From Colimorpha sp045597945 (lineage in GTDB: Bacteria; Bacteroidota; Bacteroidia; Bacteroidales; P3): DNA of 47,081 nucleotides. Below the pieces are notes generated by a model. That model saw only the letters and a list, made by a program, of their open reading frames with translations, did not search any database and had not been told where the DNA came from. Both the position numbers and the translations under genes were made by a program. The stretch is from assembly GCA_045597945.1 (NCBI GenBank), contig JAZLLD010000050.1:1-47081 (forward strand), given 5' to 3'. Of this stretch, positions 1-8,846 are shown piece after piece (positions within the stretch are counted from its first letter, which is position 1; every line of letters starts with the position of its first letter).

Positions 1-7
1 CTTAGAT

Positions 8-640
8 TCAATATCGAAGTGCAACACCGTTGTGCAAAGATATCAAGAATTTTTGTTTTGGGGAAGAAAAGTTCAAAAGTTTTCTAGGACGAAGGTTGAG
101 TTCAGACTGTTCAAAGAGGATGTAATCGTCAGATAGAGAGGAGAAATCAGTGTCTTTTGGGATAAATTGTCTAACGAGCTTGTTGGTGTTCTCAATGAGA
201 CCTTTCTCCCAAGAGGAATAGGGGTGAGTAAAATAGACTTTGGTGTGAAGCTTCTTGGCAATATACTTGTGGTCAGCGAACTCGGTCCCGTTGTCGGTGG
301 TGATGGAAAGAACATGGCGTTCAAAAGGTCGGAGCATCTGCACCACAAGACGGGCGACAGACTTGGCGTTCTTCCCCTTTGGAGACCTGGCCATAAGCAT
401 CTTCTTGGTGGTGCGCTCGACGAGAGTGACAATGGCCCCCTTGCCATCCTTGCCGATGATGGTGTCCATCTCCCAGTCTCCGAAGCGGGATCGGGCATCC
501 ACAACAGCGGGCCTTTCGTCGATGCTCACCCGATCCTTGATGGGGATGGCCGAACTCACCTGTCGCCGCCGGTGTTTGAGGTGGTGCGGCAGGTAGGTGT
601 ACAGATTGCCGCCCCTCTCTTTGTCTCGCCTAACAATGTG
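8..640 (-). pseudogene. IS30-family transposase, 5'-truncated remnant
   Basis: The reading frame encodes the catalytic two-thirds of an IS30-type DDE transposase. Recognisable pieces are RDKERGGNLYTYL, then GDWEMDTIIGKDGKG (first Asp), TTDNGTEFADH (second Asp), and YSSWEKGLIENTNKLVRQ (catalytic Glu), ending LNLRPRKLLNF. A full IS30-family transposase is about 310-330 residues and has an N-terminal helix-turn-helix region. Here similarity starts only near position 637, so roughly the first 120 residues are missing. The open frame runs on to 808, but that stretch (aromatic, low-complexity residues) does not look like transposase. The C-terminal codons sit against the window edge at 8-30, which is probably close to the element end. 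I infer a dead insertion-sequence remnant. Confidence 0.85.
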
Positions 641-761
641 GTAGCCTAAGTTCCAATAAGAAATGCAACTTTTAGTCAAAAACAAGATGCAAAAAACACG
701 AAAAACAGCCTCAAAAAGAAGAAAAGAACTCCTGAATTGAAGTTGTTTGAAGAAAAATGCG

Positions 762-769
762 TATCTTTG
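762..769 (+). promoter_or_regulatory. Bacteroidetes -7 box (TATCTTTG)
   Basis: TATCTTTG matches the Bacteroidetes sigma-70 consensus TAnnTTTG. A TTG lies at 743-745, a somewhat short spacing for the -33 element. It would drive the secreted protein gene at 928 with a leader of about 150 nt. The box lies directly upstream of the truncated transposase in opposite orientation, so it may have been brought in with that element. Confidence 0.4.
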
Positions 770-927
770 TACCGTCAAGGTGTGTTTACAAATAGATGAG
801 ATGCGCATAATAACTTATTGTATGACTTTATCTTAAACAAGGTAATAGATAGGAGTTAAAACCGGTGTTTGAGAAATGTTTTTTGTTGATGGCAGAGTAG
901 TTGGTCTGCTAAATTGATTGAAATGTT

Positions 928-2973
928 ATGAAGAAGAAATCCAGAGTTGATATCTCTTTCCGATTGACTTTTTTAGTCTTGGGGATATTATGTGGGCCGA
1001 GTTTGTCGGCTCAGAGTACGGTCGATTGCGTGAGTGTCATTGGCAATACTGCGTCAGCAGAATCCACATATCGTGTCCCGGTGAACAATGTCTATAAATA
1101 TTCCCTCAGCGAGACTGTCGTGCTGGCTTCGGAGATTGCGGGAGGCGCGCAGGACATTGTGTCCATCAGTTTTTTTTGTAATGCATATTCTCTTTCTTCT
1201 AAGTCGAACTGCTCCATATATATCCAGGCCACCGACAAAACTTCTTTTGCCAGTGTAGACGACATCGTGATTCTTGACTCGGCTGCACAACCGGTGTACT
1301 CGGGGTCGCTGAACTGCAACCAGGGGTGGAACACATTTGCCTTTCACCAGCCGTTCCCTTACGATGGCACTAGCAACCTCCTTATCATAGTCGATGACAA
1401 CTCCAACGATAAAGACGGTCGAACCGCCACTTTCCGTAGCACCACGTGCCACGACTCAATGGCGGTGGTTTGGTACCACGATGTAGAAAACCCCGACCCA
1501 CATTCGTCATCCTTTTCTGGCTACAAGTCAATCCATGCCTACCGCCCCCTCATGCGCCTGGGCGGAATCCGAAGTTCCTCCATCCCTTTCGTTGAGCAAT
1601 TCGACAACCTCACAACCGGCATCCCGAGCAGTTGGAGTGCCGTGGGCAATTGGCATGTGACAGATGACGGATTCAATAACACCTCGGGGCTATCGGCCGA
1701 CACCAGCGCTGAGCTCCACTCCCCCTGGATAGCACTACCGCAATCGGTTGACACTCTGCGCGTATCGTTTAGACTGAAGAAATCCGAAGACAGTCAAACA
1801 TTCACGGTCCGTACCCAGACCTATTCCTCTAGCACCACCCAAGTGTCGCAAGATCTATTCATGGGTACCTTGGCGGAATACCCATCCAACCAATGGGCTC
1901 AGGTTGCGGTAGTTGTGGCGCGTTCTGCCTTGTGCCACACCAATGACTCCGTACTCCGGTTCGTATTCTCAACCTCGGCTGCTGTAACCATCGATGACAT
2001 CTCCATCACGTCGGCAGCGCCCCGGGTTCTCGCTCATGCACTCTCACCTGAGACTCCGTTTGTTCAGACCTTTGATGACGCACTGACCCCGGAAGATGTT
2101 GGATGGACGCAAACCACCCCGCAGCCCTACTGGTTCATCGTCCCAAACACAACGACTAGCTGCCTCGCGCTTCGTGGCACTAGCGAATACGATAACTGGG
2201 TTCTGTCGCCAATCATCACTATCCCCCAAAGTAGGGATTGCGACAGCTTGCTGATTTCTTTCAGCTACACCTCGGACGATTCCGCACGGAGGGTGATGCC
2301 TGCAGTTTTCAATGCCGACAGAACAACTCAGACCAATACGGCCTGGCTTGTGCCGACCAGCGGATGGTCTCAGTTTCAGCACTCTATGGCTGTCGGACCC
2401 TTGCAGTCGTTTAGGTTGGCATTCCCAAGCCACAGCATTAGCCGACTGCAGATTGACAGTGTGATGGTTTGCCTCAAACACATGTACCGCTGTTCCACAC
2501 AGGCCGTACCTCCCAGCGGAGGCTGCGTGCTGGGTGCTGGCGTCTATGTCCAGGGGGACAGCGCAAGACTTACGGCTCTGCCGAATGATGGCTTCGTCTT
2601 CTCGCACTGGACCAGCCCCGCAAGTATTGAAAACGACACCAACCCAAGCATTTCCGTCTGCATGATAGAGGACTTTCTGGCGCAGGCAAACTTCGTGCCA
2701 CAAACCAATACGACGACCGACACGGTAGAAAGAATCATCAATGTTTGTCCCACGGCTAGCATCGTGGTTGAATCCAACAACGCCCAATGGGGGCGGGTCA
2801 GCGGAGCAGGAGACTACCCCATAGGTTCGGAAGCAGAGGTGATGGCTATCCCCTACCACAGGTGCGTGTTCCTCGGTTGGACAGACGGTGCCACTGAGAA
2901 TCCAAGGCGGTTGACCGTGGATGAGCAAGGTCGGAGGATAGGCGCAATATTCGGCTTAGCCACAGATCGTTAA
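928..2973 (+). CDS. Secreted multidomain surface protein (adhesin-type beta-sandwich modules, InlB-like repeats)
   Basis: 681 residues. The N-terminus MKKKSRVDIS... has a hydrophobic segment ending LSAQS, a probable signal peptide cleaved near residue 28. Residues ~30-215 form a beta-rich module common in Bacteroidales secreted proteins. Two modules follow (about 217-360 and 370-505), starting PFVEQFDN and PFVQTFDD and containing SPWIALP and WVLSPIITIP, the pattern of cleaved-adhesin / choice-of-anchor J domains. The C-terminus carries two divergent InlB B-repeat-like modules (about 515-590 and 610-677), the second with VMAIPYHRCVFLGWTDG. No clear type IX sorting domain or LPxTG is visible. 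The last module resembles the ends of the LRR proteins at 27486 and 29922. Substrate or partner is unknown; a cell-surface adhesive role is inferred. The TAA stop shares bases with the stop of the convergent MATE gene. Confidence 0.8.
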   Translation: MKKKSRVDISFRLTFLVLGILCGPSLSAQSTVDCVSVIGNTASAESTYRVPVNNVYKYSLSETVVLASEIAGGAQDIVSISFFCNAYSLSSKSNCSIYIQATDKTSFASVDDIVILDSAAQPVYSGSLNCNQGWNTFAFHQPFPYDGTSNLLIIVDDNSNDKDGRTATFRSTTCHDSMAVVWYHDVENPDPHSSSFSGYKSIHAYRPLMRLGGIRSSSIPFVEQFDNLTTGIPSSWSAVGNWHVTDDGFNNTSGLSADTSAELHSPWIALPQSVDTLRVSFRLKKSEDSQTFTVRTQTYSSSTTQVSQDLFMGTLAEYPSNQWAQVAVVVARSALCHTNDSVLRFVFSTSAAVTIDDISITSAAPRVLAHALSPETPFVQTFDDALTPEDVGWTQTTPQPYWFIVPNTTTSCLALRGTSEYDNWVLSPIITIPQSRDCDSLLISFSYTSDDSARRVMPAVFNADRTTQTNTAWLVPTSGWSQFQHSMAVGPLQSFRLAFPSHSISRLQIDSVMVCLKHMYRCSTQAVPPSGGCVLGAGVYVQGDSARLTALPNDGFVFSHWTSPASIENDTNPSISVCMIEDFLAQANFVPQTNTTTDTVERIINVCPTASIVVESNNAQWGRVSGAGDYPIGSEAEVMAIPYHRCVFLGWTDGATENPRRLTVDEQGRRIGAIFGLATDR

Positions 2974-4295
2974 GCCAGCGTGCGACGAATGCGGCGCAAG
3001 GTCTTGCGCATGAGTGGCAGACTGACGGCCAGCGTGAGTACCTCGGCAATGGGCATGCTGAGCCATATCCCCATATCGCCGACTATCGGCACCAGTATGG
3101 CCAATGGCAGCAGTGCGAAAACTATGCTGCGGCAGAGGGCAACAATGGCAGACTCGACGGGACGCTCAACAGCAGTATGGAAGCTGCTGCAAATGATATT
3201 GACAAAGGAGAGCAGGTAGTGGAGCGTGACAAATGTGGTGGCGGTGGCAGCAATGGCGAAAAGCCGCACATCGTTGCCGGCAAAGGCCTCGACAATGGGG
3301 CGCTTGAAGATCAGCACGGCAAAATAGACCCCCCATCCAATACAGGCGCTAAATAGGAGCGACGAGATGAGTAGCTGGCGGATGCCTCGATAGCTGCGCG
3401 CGCCTAACTGATAGGACATGAGCGGATAGAGCGCCTGGGAGAGCCCAAAGATGGACATGTTGACAATAAAATTCAGATAGCACACAATGGTGAGGGCCGC
3501 CACTCCGGTAGGCCCTATGCGGTGCATGAGGACGAGGTTGAAGACAAACGTGGTGACGGCAGCAGAAACCGAAGTGAGCATCTCGGACGACCCATTGTAA
3601 AACATTCGCCACACCTGGGGCCACGAGCCGCACAACCGACCCCACGGCACCAGCGGCGCGAGTACCAGAGCGGCAGTGGTGTTGGCCGCACAAGTGGCCA
3701 CCGCCGCACCGGCCACACCCCACTGGAGGCGCAGTACAAGGATATAGTCAAGCACTACGTTGACAACACAGCAGATGGTGCCGCTGACGAATACCCACAT
3801 GGGCCTGCCCGACAGGCGGGTGAAGGCCTCGGTGAAGTTTGGAATGCAATAAAAGATGAACCCGCAGCCGATAATGCCTAGGTAGCGCCGCATGTGAGGA
3901 TAGACCTGCCAGTCTGCGCCCAGCCAGAAGCAGAGCCGCCGGAGGTTGAGCCCCACGAGGAGGGACAGGAGGACGATAGTGGTCAGGAGGACGACAAAGG
4001 TGAGCGAAGCATAGCCCCGCATGCGCCTGACGTTACCTTGGCCATGGGCGATGCCGGCAATGACGACGCCGCCGGAGATGATCATGATAGATACGGAGAG
4101 CATGACATTGATAAGGGGCATGCTGAGGTTGACGGCGGCAAGACCGAGGGTGCCCACCCCGCGGGAGACAAAGAGGCCGTCGATGATGGTCTGCAGCCCA
4201 ACGATAAGCATGCCGACAACACTGGGAAGGGCGTAGCGCAGCAGCTGGCGGCTGAGGCCGGAAGTGGAGGTGAGCGACGTAAGTTTTAGTTGCAT
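2970..4295 (-). CDS. MATE-family efflux transporter
   Basis: 441 residues starting at MQLKLTSLTSTSGLSRQ. The profile is about twelve hydrophobic segments in two related halves, typical of multidrug and toxic-compound extrusion proteins: TM1 LRYALPSVVGMLIVGLQTIIDGLFVSRGVG and the loop with LAAVNLSMPLINVMLS are family-like. It probably exchanges Na+ or H+ for organic cations across the inner membrane; the substrate is unknown. The open frame extends upstream to 4526, but that part is Pro/Arg-rich and lies inside the esterase gene, so I chose the internal ATG at 4293-4295. That start overlaps the esterase stop by 10 bp, indicating translational coupling as the last gene of a four-gene operon. 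The gene ends at 2970, with its TAA overlapping the convergent stop of the 928 gene. Confidence 0.87.
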   Translation of the reverse strand: MQLKLTSLTSTSGLSRQLLRYALPSVVGMLIVGLQTIIDGLFVSRGVGTLGLAAVNLSMPLINVMLSVSIMIISGGVVIAGIAHGQGNVRRMRGYASLTFVVLLTTIVLLSLLVGLNLRRLCFWLGADWQVYPHMRRYLGIIGCGFIFYCIPNFTEAFTRLSGRPMWVFVSGTICCVVNVVLDYILVLRLQWGVAGAAVATCAANTTAALVLAPLVPWGRLCGSWPQVWRMFYNGSSEMLTSVSAAVTTFVFNLVLMHRIGPTGVAALTIVCYLNFIVNMSIFGLSQALYPLMSYQLGARSYRGIRQLLISSLLFSACIGWGVYFAVLIFKRPIVEAFAGNDVRLFAIAATATTFVTLHYLLSFVNIICSSFHTAVERPVESAIVALCRSIVFALLPLAILVPIVGDMGIWLSMPIAEVLTLAVSLPLMRKTLRRIRRTLA

Positions 4296-4936
4296 GAGAT
4301 TAGGTGGTTTATGCACCAAGCGAACCCTTGGGCTTTGCGTTGTTCTATCTGGTTGAAATGGCCGCCAGGATGCCACTGTAGGGCGCAGTTGTCGGACCCG
4401 AACTGGACGAGATGGCGCTGGTGCTGGAGGCGGAGGGCATCGCCCATGCGGCAGTAAGGCTGCTTGGAGGTGCGTTCCTCGGTGAGGCCGAGGCTGAGAT
4501 AAGCATAGCGCACACGAGGCGGACAATTTTGGGCATGGTCATCCCACCATTCAGCCCACAGCGATGGCGAACAAGCGGCAACGGCTTGGAAAAGTGAGGT
4601 CTGCGACACGCACCACAGGGCAAAGAGTCCGCCCAGAGAATAGCCACCCAAGACCATAGGGATATCGCCAAAGCGGTCTCGGAGCGCGGGAACAAGCTCG
4701 GAGGTGAGGAACTGGAGGGTGGTGAAGTCTGGCTGGCGGAAAGAATCCAACGACTCCATATCGAAAGCACACATGGCAAAGGGCACTCGAATGAGCGACT
4801 GGAGAAGCTGGCACTCCTGCATGAGGCAGCGCCACTCGAAAGGGCCGAGCGGTTTGACGACCAGCACTCGCGGTGCCTGATTCCCCAACACCAAGTGGCA
4901 TTGGTGTTCCGACAGTTGAAAGATTTCCTCCTGCAT
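4286..4936 (-). CDS. Alpha/beta-hydrolase (putative esterase)
   Basis: 216 residues. GGYSLGG at about 97-103 is the nucleophile elbow GxSxGG, with Ser100 the likely nucleophile, and WHPGGHF near 188-194 offers the catalytic His. The order and the SLWAEWW segment after the elbow resemble the small enterochelin-esterase-like (Esterase D family, PF00756-type) hydrolases. There is no signal peptide, so it is probably cytoplasmic. It starts 3 bp after the EamA transporter stop and overlaps the MATE start, so it is the third gene of the operon. Its substrate cannot be read from the sequence. Sitting between two exporters, it could process a compound handled by them, which is inference only. Confidence 0.72.
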   Translation of the reverse strand: MQEEIFQLSEHQCHLVLGNQAPRVLVVKPLGPFEWRCLMQECQLLQSLIRVPFAMCAFDMESLDSFRQPDFTTLQFLTSELVPALRDRFGDIPMVLGGYSLGGLFALWCVSQTSLFQAVAACSPSLWAEWWDDHAQNCPPRVRYAYLSLGLTEERTSKQPYCRMGDALRLQHQRHLVQFGSDNCALQWHPGGHFNQIEQRKAQGFAWCINHLISCN

Positions 4937-4939
4937 GAC

Positions 4940-5926
4940 CTAAATGAAGAACAGACAGACTCCTACTACACTGATGACGGCGCCAAGGACCTCGCGGAAG
5001 GTGACACGCTGATGGAAGAAGAAGGCCGCAGGGGCAATGATAAGTATGGGCGTGAGCGACATGATGGTCTGGGCGATGCCGGTGGAGGTGTAGAGGGTGG
5101 CCATCAACGACAGGCTGACACCGACGCAAGGGCCGAAGAACGAGGATCCGAGGGCGCAGAGCATAGACTTGCCGTCGCGCACGGCATGAACAAGTTGCTG
5201 GCCACCTTTGGGGCTGAAACAAAGGAGGGCAATGGAGAATCCCACGATGCCGATAAGGCCGCGAATCATGGTGGAGGCGAAGGGCATGATAGTACCCAGA
5301 GGGAGCTGAATCCAGGCTCCCGGCATGATATAGGACTGCATGTCGGCAATGCCGGCAGCGGCGATGGAAAGCTCATAGTGTTCCATGCCCACTTTGCTGA
5401 GCACCAGTCCGCAACCTTGGCCCACGCCGGCACCGATGCCGAAAAGGATACCCTTGAGGGGGAGGCGGAGCTTGAGGCCGGGTTGCTGCTCGCTGCCGCC
5501 CTTGGCCAGGATAGTGATGCCGATGCCGAGGAGGGTGACGAACATGCCGGCAAAAGCCAGGGCGCTCATCTGCTCGCCCAAAAGGAGTCGGCCCACAAGA
5601 GCGGCGGTGGGTGCGGAGAGGGTCATGAAGAGCTGGCCGAAGCGCGAGCCCATCTGGATATAACTGTTAAAGAGGCAGTAGTCGCCGAAGACATAGCCCA
5701 CCACGCCCGAGAGGCAGAGCCAAAGCCAGGTGCTGCGGTCGGCGAACTGGGGGTAAGGCGCGCCGGTAGTGGCCCAGAGGATGAGGGCCAAAAGGGTAAG
5801 GGATATAGCCATGCGGGTGACGTTCAGCGGCAAGGATCCGATGCGTTTGGAGGCCACCTCGGCGAAGAGGGCGGTGATGGTCCAGGAAAAGGCCACACCA
5901 AGTGAGATTAATTCTCCTGTGTACAT
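4940..5926 (-). CDS. EamA/DMT-superfamily transporter
   Basis: 328 residues starting MYTGELISLGVAFSWTITALFAEVASKRIG, the usual beginning of a ten-TM drug/metabolite transporter with two EamA repeats. The first repeat includes the GYVFGDYCLFNSYIQMGSRFGQLFMTL region and the second LYTSTGIAQTIMSLTPILIIAPAAFFF. An open frame extends upstream to 6055, but the ATG at 5924-5926 gives a normal family N-terminus and lies 1 bp from the stop of the preceding gene. It is an inner-membrane permease of unknown substrate, most likely an exporter of metabolites. It is the second gene of the 6926-to-2970 operon. Confidence 0.85.
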   Translation of the reverse strand: MYTGELISLGVAFSWTITALFAEVASKRIGSLPLNVTRMAISLTLLALILWATTGAPYPQFADRSTWLWLCLSGVVGYVFGDYCLFNSYIQMGSRFGQLFMTLSAPTAALVGRLLLGEQMSALAFAGMFVTLLGIGITILAKGGSEQQPGLKLRLPLKGILFGIGAGVGQGCGLVLSKVGMEHYELSIAAAGIADMQSYIMPGAWIQLPLGTIMPFASTMIRGLIGIVGFSIALLCFSPKGGQQLVHAVRDGKSMLCALGSSFFGPCVGVSLSLMATLYTSTGIAQTIMSLTPILIIAPAAFFFHQRVTFREVLGAVISVVGVCLFFI

Positions 5927-5927
5927 A

Positions 5928-6926
5928 TTATTCGTTCCAATATTTATAATCCCATTCCTTGATGGGGGTGTCGGGCAACTCCTGGCGTGAGAGGTTGCCT
6001 CGTTGATCATAATAATAGCGAGTGGTTTCCTGCACCTCCAACCACTGCTGGGCAATATCGTCCCAATGCGTGAGGAACTCTATGAGGGTCTGCTGGACCG
6101 GGATGCCGTTGGGCTGGCACCGCAGGAGGATGTCGAAGTGGCGGCCGTCGAGAGCACCCGTGCCGGAATAGCCGATGAGCTCGGACATGATGTTGTACTG
6201 ATAAACAACCGTGTCAGACGACTGGTTCCACCTGACAGTCTTGCGTCCGGAGAGTCGGCCATTGGCATCGTAGTAGTAATAGACCTGCTGGTCAAGGTCC
6301 TGAAGCGGGGAATGCTCGCAGTACTCCTGGATGACACGCTGGCGGCCATCCAGGGTGCGGCCGAAGGTCAGAGTGTCGTAGGTGGTGACTGGAGACATAT
6401 TGTAGACTGCAGGGTAGGCGTGGGTGTGGGTGCCGCGGTAGACAAGGCGCATGATTCCGAATGAAGGGTGGCGGTCGCAGGCCACAAGGCGGTAGGAATG
6501 GACGATGGTGTCGGGGATGATGTCGGCAGCATCGAAACCGCCGGCCTCATAGCTAATCTCTGAGAAATAGCTGACAGCCCCCTCGGCATTGTAATCGATA
6601 TGATGGAAGGAACGCGGCCCAAAGGAGTCCTCCTCGCGGCGGTCAGTGAGGCGGCCAAGAGAGTCGTAGGCCAGGCGGATCTGTGGTGATATGCGGTAGC
6701 CGTGGCGATCGTAGCGGACAGTGTCGATTGGAGTACGCATACCCATGACTCTGTCCGAAAGAACATAACCTATGCGGGAGCGGACATGGGTGGTGTCGTG
6801 GCCGAGAGAAAAGAATTCGGGGATCTGCCGGGAGTGCCAAACCTGTTGTGCGTCAGCTTCCGATGCGGAAAAAATCAGCACCAGCAGAAATGTAGTATAT
6901 ACATATATGTATTTGAATAATTGCAT
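5928..6926 (-). CDS. Secreted YD-repeat-like protein of unknown function
   Basis: 332 residues from ATG 6926. The signal peptide is MQLFKYIYVYTTFLLVLIFSASEADAQQ, with cleavage after ADA. The mature part contains YD/RHS-like strands such as RYDRHGYRI, LAYDSLGRLTDRR, YYYYDANGRLSGRK and RYYYDQRGNLSRQ. These are too few for a full RHS shell, and no toxin domain is present. A TTG at 6962 could extend the frame by 12 residues. The -7 box at 6960-6967 would place the transcription start downstream of that TTG, supporting the ATG. It is the first gene of the operon with EamA, esterase and MATE genes. Function unknown; envelope or extracellular location inferred. Confidence 0.65.
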   Translation of the reverse strand: MQLFKYIYVYTTFLLVLIFSASEADAQQVWHSRQIPEFFSLGHDTTHVRSRIGYVLSDRVMGMRTPIDTVRYDRHGYRISPQIRLAYDSLGRLTDRREEDSFGPRSFHHIDYNAEGAVSYFSEISYEAGGFDAADIIPDTIVHSYRLVACDRHPSFGIMRLVYRGTHTHAYPAVYNMSPVTTYDTLTFGRTLDGRQRVIQEYCEHSPLQDLDQQVYYYYDANGRLSGRKTVRWNQSSDTVVYQYNIMSELIGYSGTGALDGRHFDILLRCQPNGIPVQQTLIEFLTHWDDIAQQWLEVQETTRYYYDQRGNLSRQELPDTPIKEWDYKYWNE

Positions 6927-6959
6927 TTTGTGTTCAAGGGGGAAATTCCTTTGCCTTTG

Positions 6960-6967
6960 CAAAAATA
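6960..6967 (-). promoter_or_regulatory. Bacteroidetes -7 box (TATTTTTG), minus strand
   Basis: The minus strand reads TATTTTTG, matching TAnnTTTG, and would start the four-gene operon running to 2970 with a short leader before the ATG at 6926. A divergent box for the 7045 gene lies about 55 bp away. Confidence 0.5.
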
Positions 6968-7019
6968 CGATTTATTTCTCAATTGGTCAGTTTTTTTCCA
7001 TTAATTCAAAAATAATTCA

Positions 7020-7027
7020 TACCTTTG
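7020..7027 (+). promoter_or_regulatory. Bacteroidetes -7 box (TACCTTTG)
   Basis: TACCTTTG fits TAnnTTTG and lies 17 bp upstream of the ATG at 7045. I see no good -33 TTTG at the ideal spacing, only a T-tract at 6991-6997. Confidence 0.45.
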
Positions 7028-7044
7028 CAGAAAAATAGACAACA

Positions 7045-7584
7045 ATGACAAACCCTAAATTTGAAGATATGGTGCGGACCGACTTGCACCAATACTTGCT
7101 GACCTGCAACGAAATAGACGAGCGACTGCCGGAGGCTTTCGATATCGAAGAATTGTGGCCGAAGATAGGCGAATCATATATTACTGACGGCGTGCGCGAA
7201 TTCCAGGACTACCCCACGGTGAGCCTGGGCTGGACCATGTATATCGGAATGGCCCTGGCCAAGATGTGGGACGAGAACTGGGAACTTTATTCCAAGATTG
7301 ACGACCTATACCGTTACATGCGCGACAAAAGCGGCTACGATTTGCTGGACGAATATATCCGCGGGCCGCTGCTGGGGCTGAAACAGGAAGACTTCGACGC
7401 CACCGAACGCCTGGTGCAAGAATGCGCCGAGCGGACTTACAGCACCCTTATGCGCGAACATCTTGAGCCCGGCACCGAGGACGCCTTCCGGGGCTATGTG
7501 GCTTGCATACACCAACTTTACCTGATGGGAGCCTACGTGCAGCTGCACCGCATGGGCTATCACATGGTAGGACTTAATTCATAA
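7045..7584 (+). CDS. Conserved hypothetical cytoplasmic protein
   Basis: 179 residues, no signal peptide and no membrane segment. The composition is acidic and helix-rich, with many Tyr, Trp, Asp and Glu residues: ELWPKIGESYITDGVREFQDYP, MALAKMWDENWELYSKIDDLYRYMRDKSGYDLLDEYI. I do not recognise a family with confidence; the all-alpha character and length resemble small Bacteroidales proteins of unknown function. It begins just after a promoter box and is followed after 4 bp by the metal-dependent hydrolase-like gene at 7589, so the two are probably co-transcribed and may act together. No catalytic motif is visible. Confidence 0.7.
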   Translation: MTNPKFEDMVRTDLHQYLLTCNEIDERLPEAFDIEELWPKIGESYITDGVREFQDYPTVSLGWTMYIGMALAKMWDENWELYSKIDDLYRYMRDKSGYDLLDEYIRGPLLGLKQEDFDATERLVQECAERTYSTLMREHLEPGTEDAFRGYVACIHQLYLMGAYVQLHRMGYHMVGLNS

Positions 7585-7588
7585 AACT

Positions 7589-8524
7589 ATGAAGAAATAC
7601 ACCCACGCATGGTTGGCCTTCATGGCCATCAAACGACTCCAGTATGGCAACATACCTGAGGAGAACAAGGCTGACGCACAATCGCTTGTGAAATGGTTCC
7701 ACCAGTACCGCGACTTCGTGATAGAGGGTTCGTGGTATCCGGACGAAGTGTTCAAGGATATGGCCACAAGCCACATCATCAAGTACAAACCGGTTGCGGG
7801 AGGCGAGGCTCGCAGTTTCAAAAAGTTGCCCAAGACTATGGAACTGCAGCGCCTGGGGAAAACTTCGCCCCTCTACGGCAAGGCATTCGAGATTGTCGAC
7901 GGCAACTTGGCCGACCGTTGCGAATCGCTCACGCACAGCATTGTCGACTGCTTCAAGATGCTGCGCACCGAAGATCGCGGTTGCCCTATCGTGCCAACCA
8001 ACAACCACATAGCCATGCGCTTCTTTATCCTCAGCCACTATATTGCCGACTGCCACATGCCGCTCCATTGCGATAGCCGCTCTTTCTCCTCTGGCGAGAA
8101 CATCCACGGATTCATCGAAACGCAATGGGACAACCAGGTGAAGAAGTCGTACAAGGTGGACACCCCCAACCAGCGCTTCTACTACGACCCCGACGGCTAT
8201 CCTCTCCAGGATAAAATCACGCCCCTCATGCAGGCCGTGGAAGACGACTTGCGTAGCCGCGAGTTTGTCTATTCCTGGGGCACGGGCAACAAAAACACTT
8301 GGGACTACATGAGTGCCGTCTCGGAATATTCCTACCTGATGGCCTACAGCATGCTGCCGGACAAATGGGACGAAAAGCTCTCCAAGACAACATATAAGGC
8401 CTCAGCCGAATGGGCCAGATTTGAGGACGACAGCCGTGCTATCCTTTGCGACGCTATCGACTCAATAGCCCGCGTATGGCTGCATGCCTGGGCACGCTAC
8501 CAAGACTGGGCCAAGAAGAAATAA
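7589..8524 (+). CDS. S1/P1-nuclease / Zn-dependent phospholipase C superfamily-like protein
   Basis: 311 residues. The spacing of His and Asp residues follows the zinc-cluster pattern of the phospholipase C / S1-P1 nuclease fold: H6 in YTHAWLAF, H62, H116, H140, then HYIADCHMPLH (H150, D154, H160), then H173 and D181 in IHGFIETQWD. In known members these coordinate three zinc ions for phosphodiester hydrolysis. Unlike typical S1/P1 nucleases and bacterial PLCs, it has no signal peptide: Met-Lys-Lys-Tyr-Thr-His brings the first zinc ligand to the very N-terminus. The substrate could be nucleic acid, phospholipid or other. It is the second gene after the unknown 7045 gene with a 4-bp gap. Confidence 0.6.
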   Translation: MKKYTHAWLAFMAIKRLQYGNIPEENKADAQSLVKWFHQYRDFVIEGSWYPDEVFKDMATSHIIKYKPVAGGEARSFKKLPKTMELQRLGKTSPLYGKAFEIVDGNLADRCESLTHSIVDCFKMLRTEDRGCPIVPTNNHIAMRFFILSHYIADCHMPLHCDSRSFSSGENIHGFIETQWDNQVKKSYKVDTPNQRFYYDPDGYPLQDKITPLMQAVEDDLRSREFVYSWGTGNKNTWDYMSAVSEYSYLMAYSMLPDKWDEKLSKTTYKASAEWARFEDDSRAILCDAIDSIARVWLHAWARYQDWAKKK

Positions 8525-8558
8525 GGCTTCCTGCCACAGCATAATACCGACCAGTTCC

Positions 8559-8780
8559 TCAGCCGATGACGGTGATGCGGAACTGGTCGAATTCTATCAC
8601 ATCGCCAGGAACACATTTAGCCCGCTTGCGCAGTTCCACCTGGCCGTTGCGTTTCACCAGACCTTCCACCACAACTTCCTGAGCCTCGCCGCCAGTCATC
8701 ACACAATTGGCGGCCTTGAGCAGCTGGATCATGGGAATGTATTCGTCGCTCTCGCGAAGTTTGAAATCAATATTAATCAT
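8559..8780 (-). CDS. S4-domain RNA-binding protein (YbcJ/YaaA-like)
   Basis: 73 residues. The whole protein is a small S4 domain: FKLRESDEYIPMIQLLKAANCVMTGGEAQEVVVEGLVKRNGQVELRKRAKCVPGDVIEF. The TGGEAQ...V.EG.V..NG..E.R...K..PGD pattern is diagnostic of the stand-alone S4 proteins related to YbcJ and YaaA, which bind structured RNA or ribosomal intermediates. The length of about 70 residues is normal for the family. It starts about 30 bp downstream of the terminator of the lipoprotein gene and is convergent with the 7589 gene, leaving 34 bp between the stops. The specific RNA target is unknown. Confidence 0.88.
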   Translation of the reverse strand: MINIDFKLRESDEYIPMIQLLKAANCVMTGGEAQEVVVEGLVKRNGQVELRKRAKCVPGDVIEFDQFRITVIG

Positions 8781-8796
8781 AAGCGTTTCTATTAAA

Positions 8797-8832
8797 AAAA
8801 TATGGCAGGGATGAGTATCCCTGCCATATTTT
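8797..8832 (-). terminator. Rho-independent terminator of the lipoprotein gene
   Basis: A perfect 15-bp inverted repeat (AAAATATGGCAGGGA ... TCCCTGCCATATTTT) with a 6-nt loop. On the minus strand it is followed by a run of U residues (TTTTTTTAAT). It lies 15 bp after the stop of the 10433-to-8847 gene. Confidence 0.9.
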
Positions 8833-8846
8833 CATGTTGCATTATT

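Noticed and set aside
4296..4526. N-terminal extension of the MATE transporter to 4526
   Set aside because: Pro/Arg-rich sequence inside the esterase gene with no family similarity. The internal ATG at 4295 gives the standard N-terminus.
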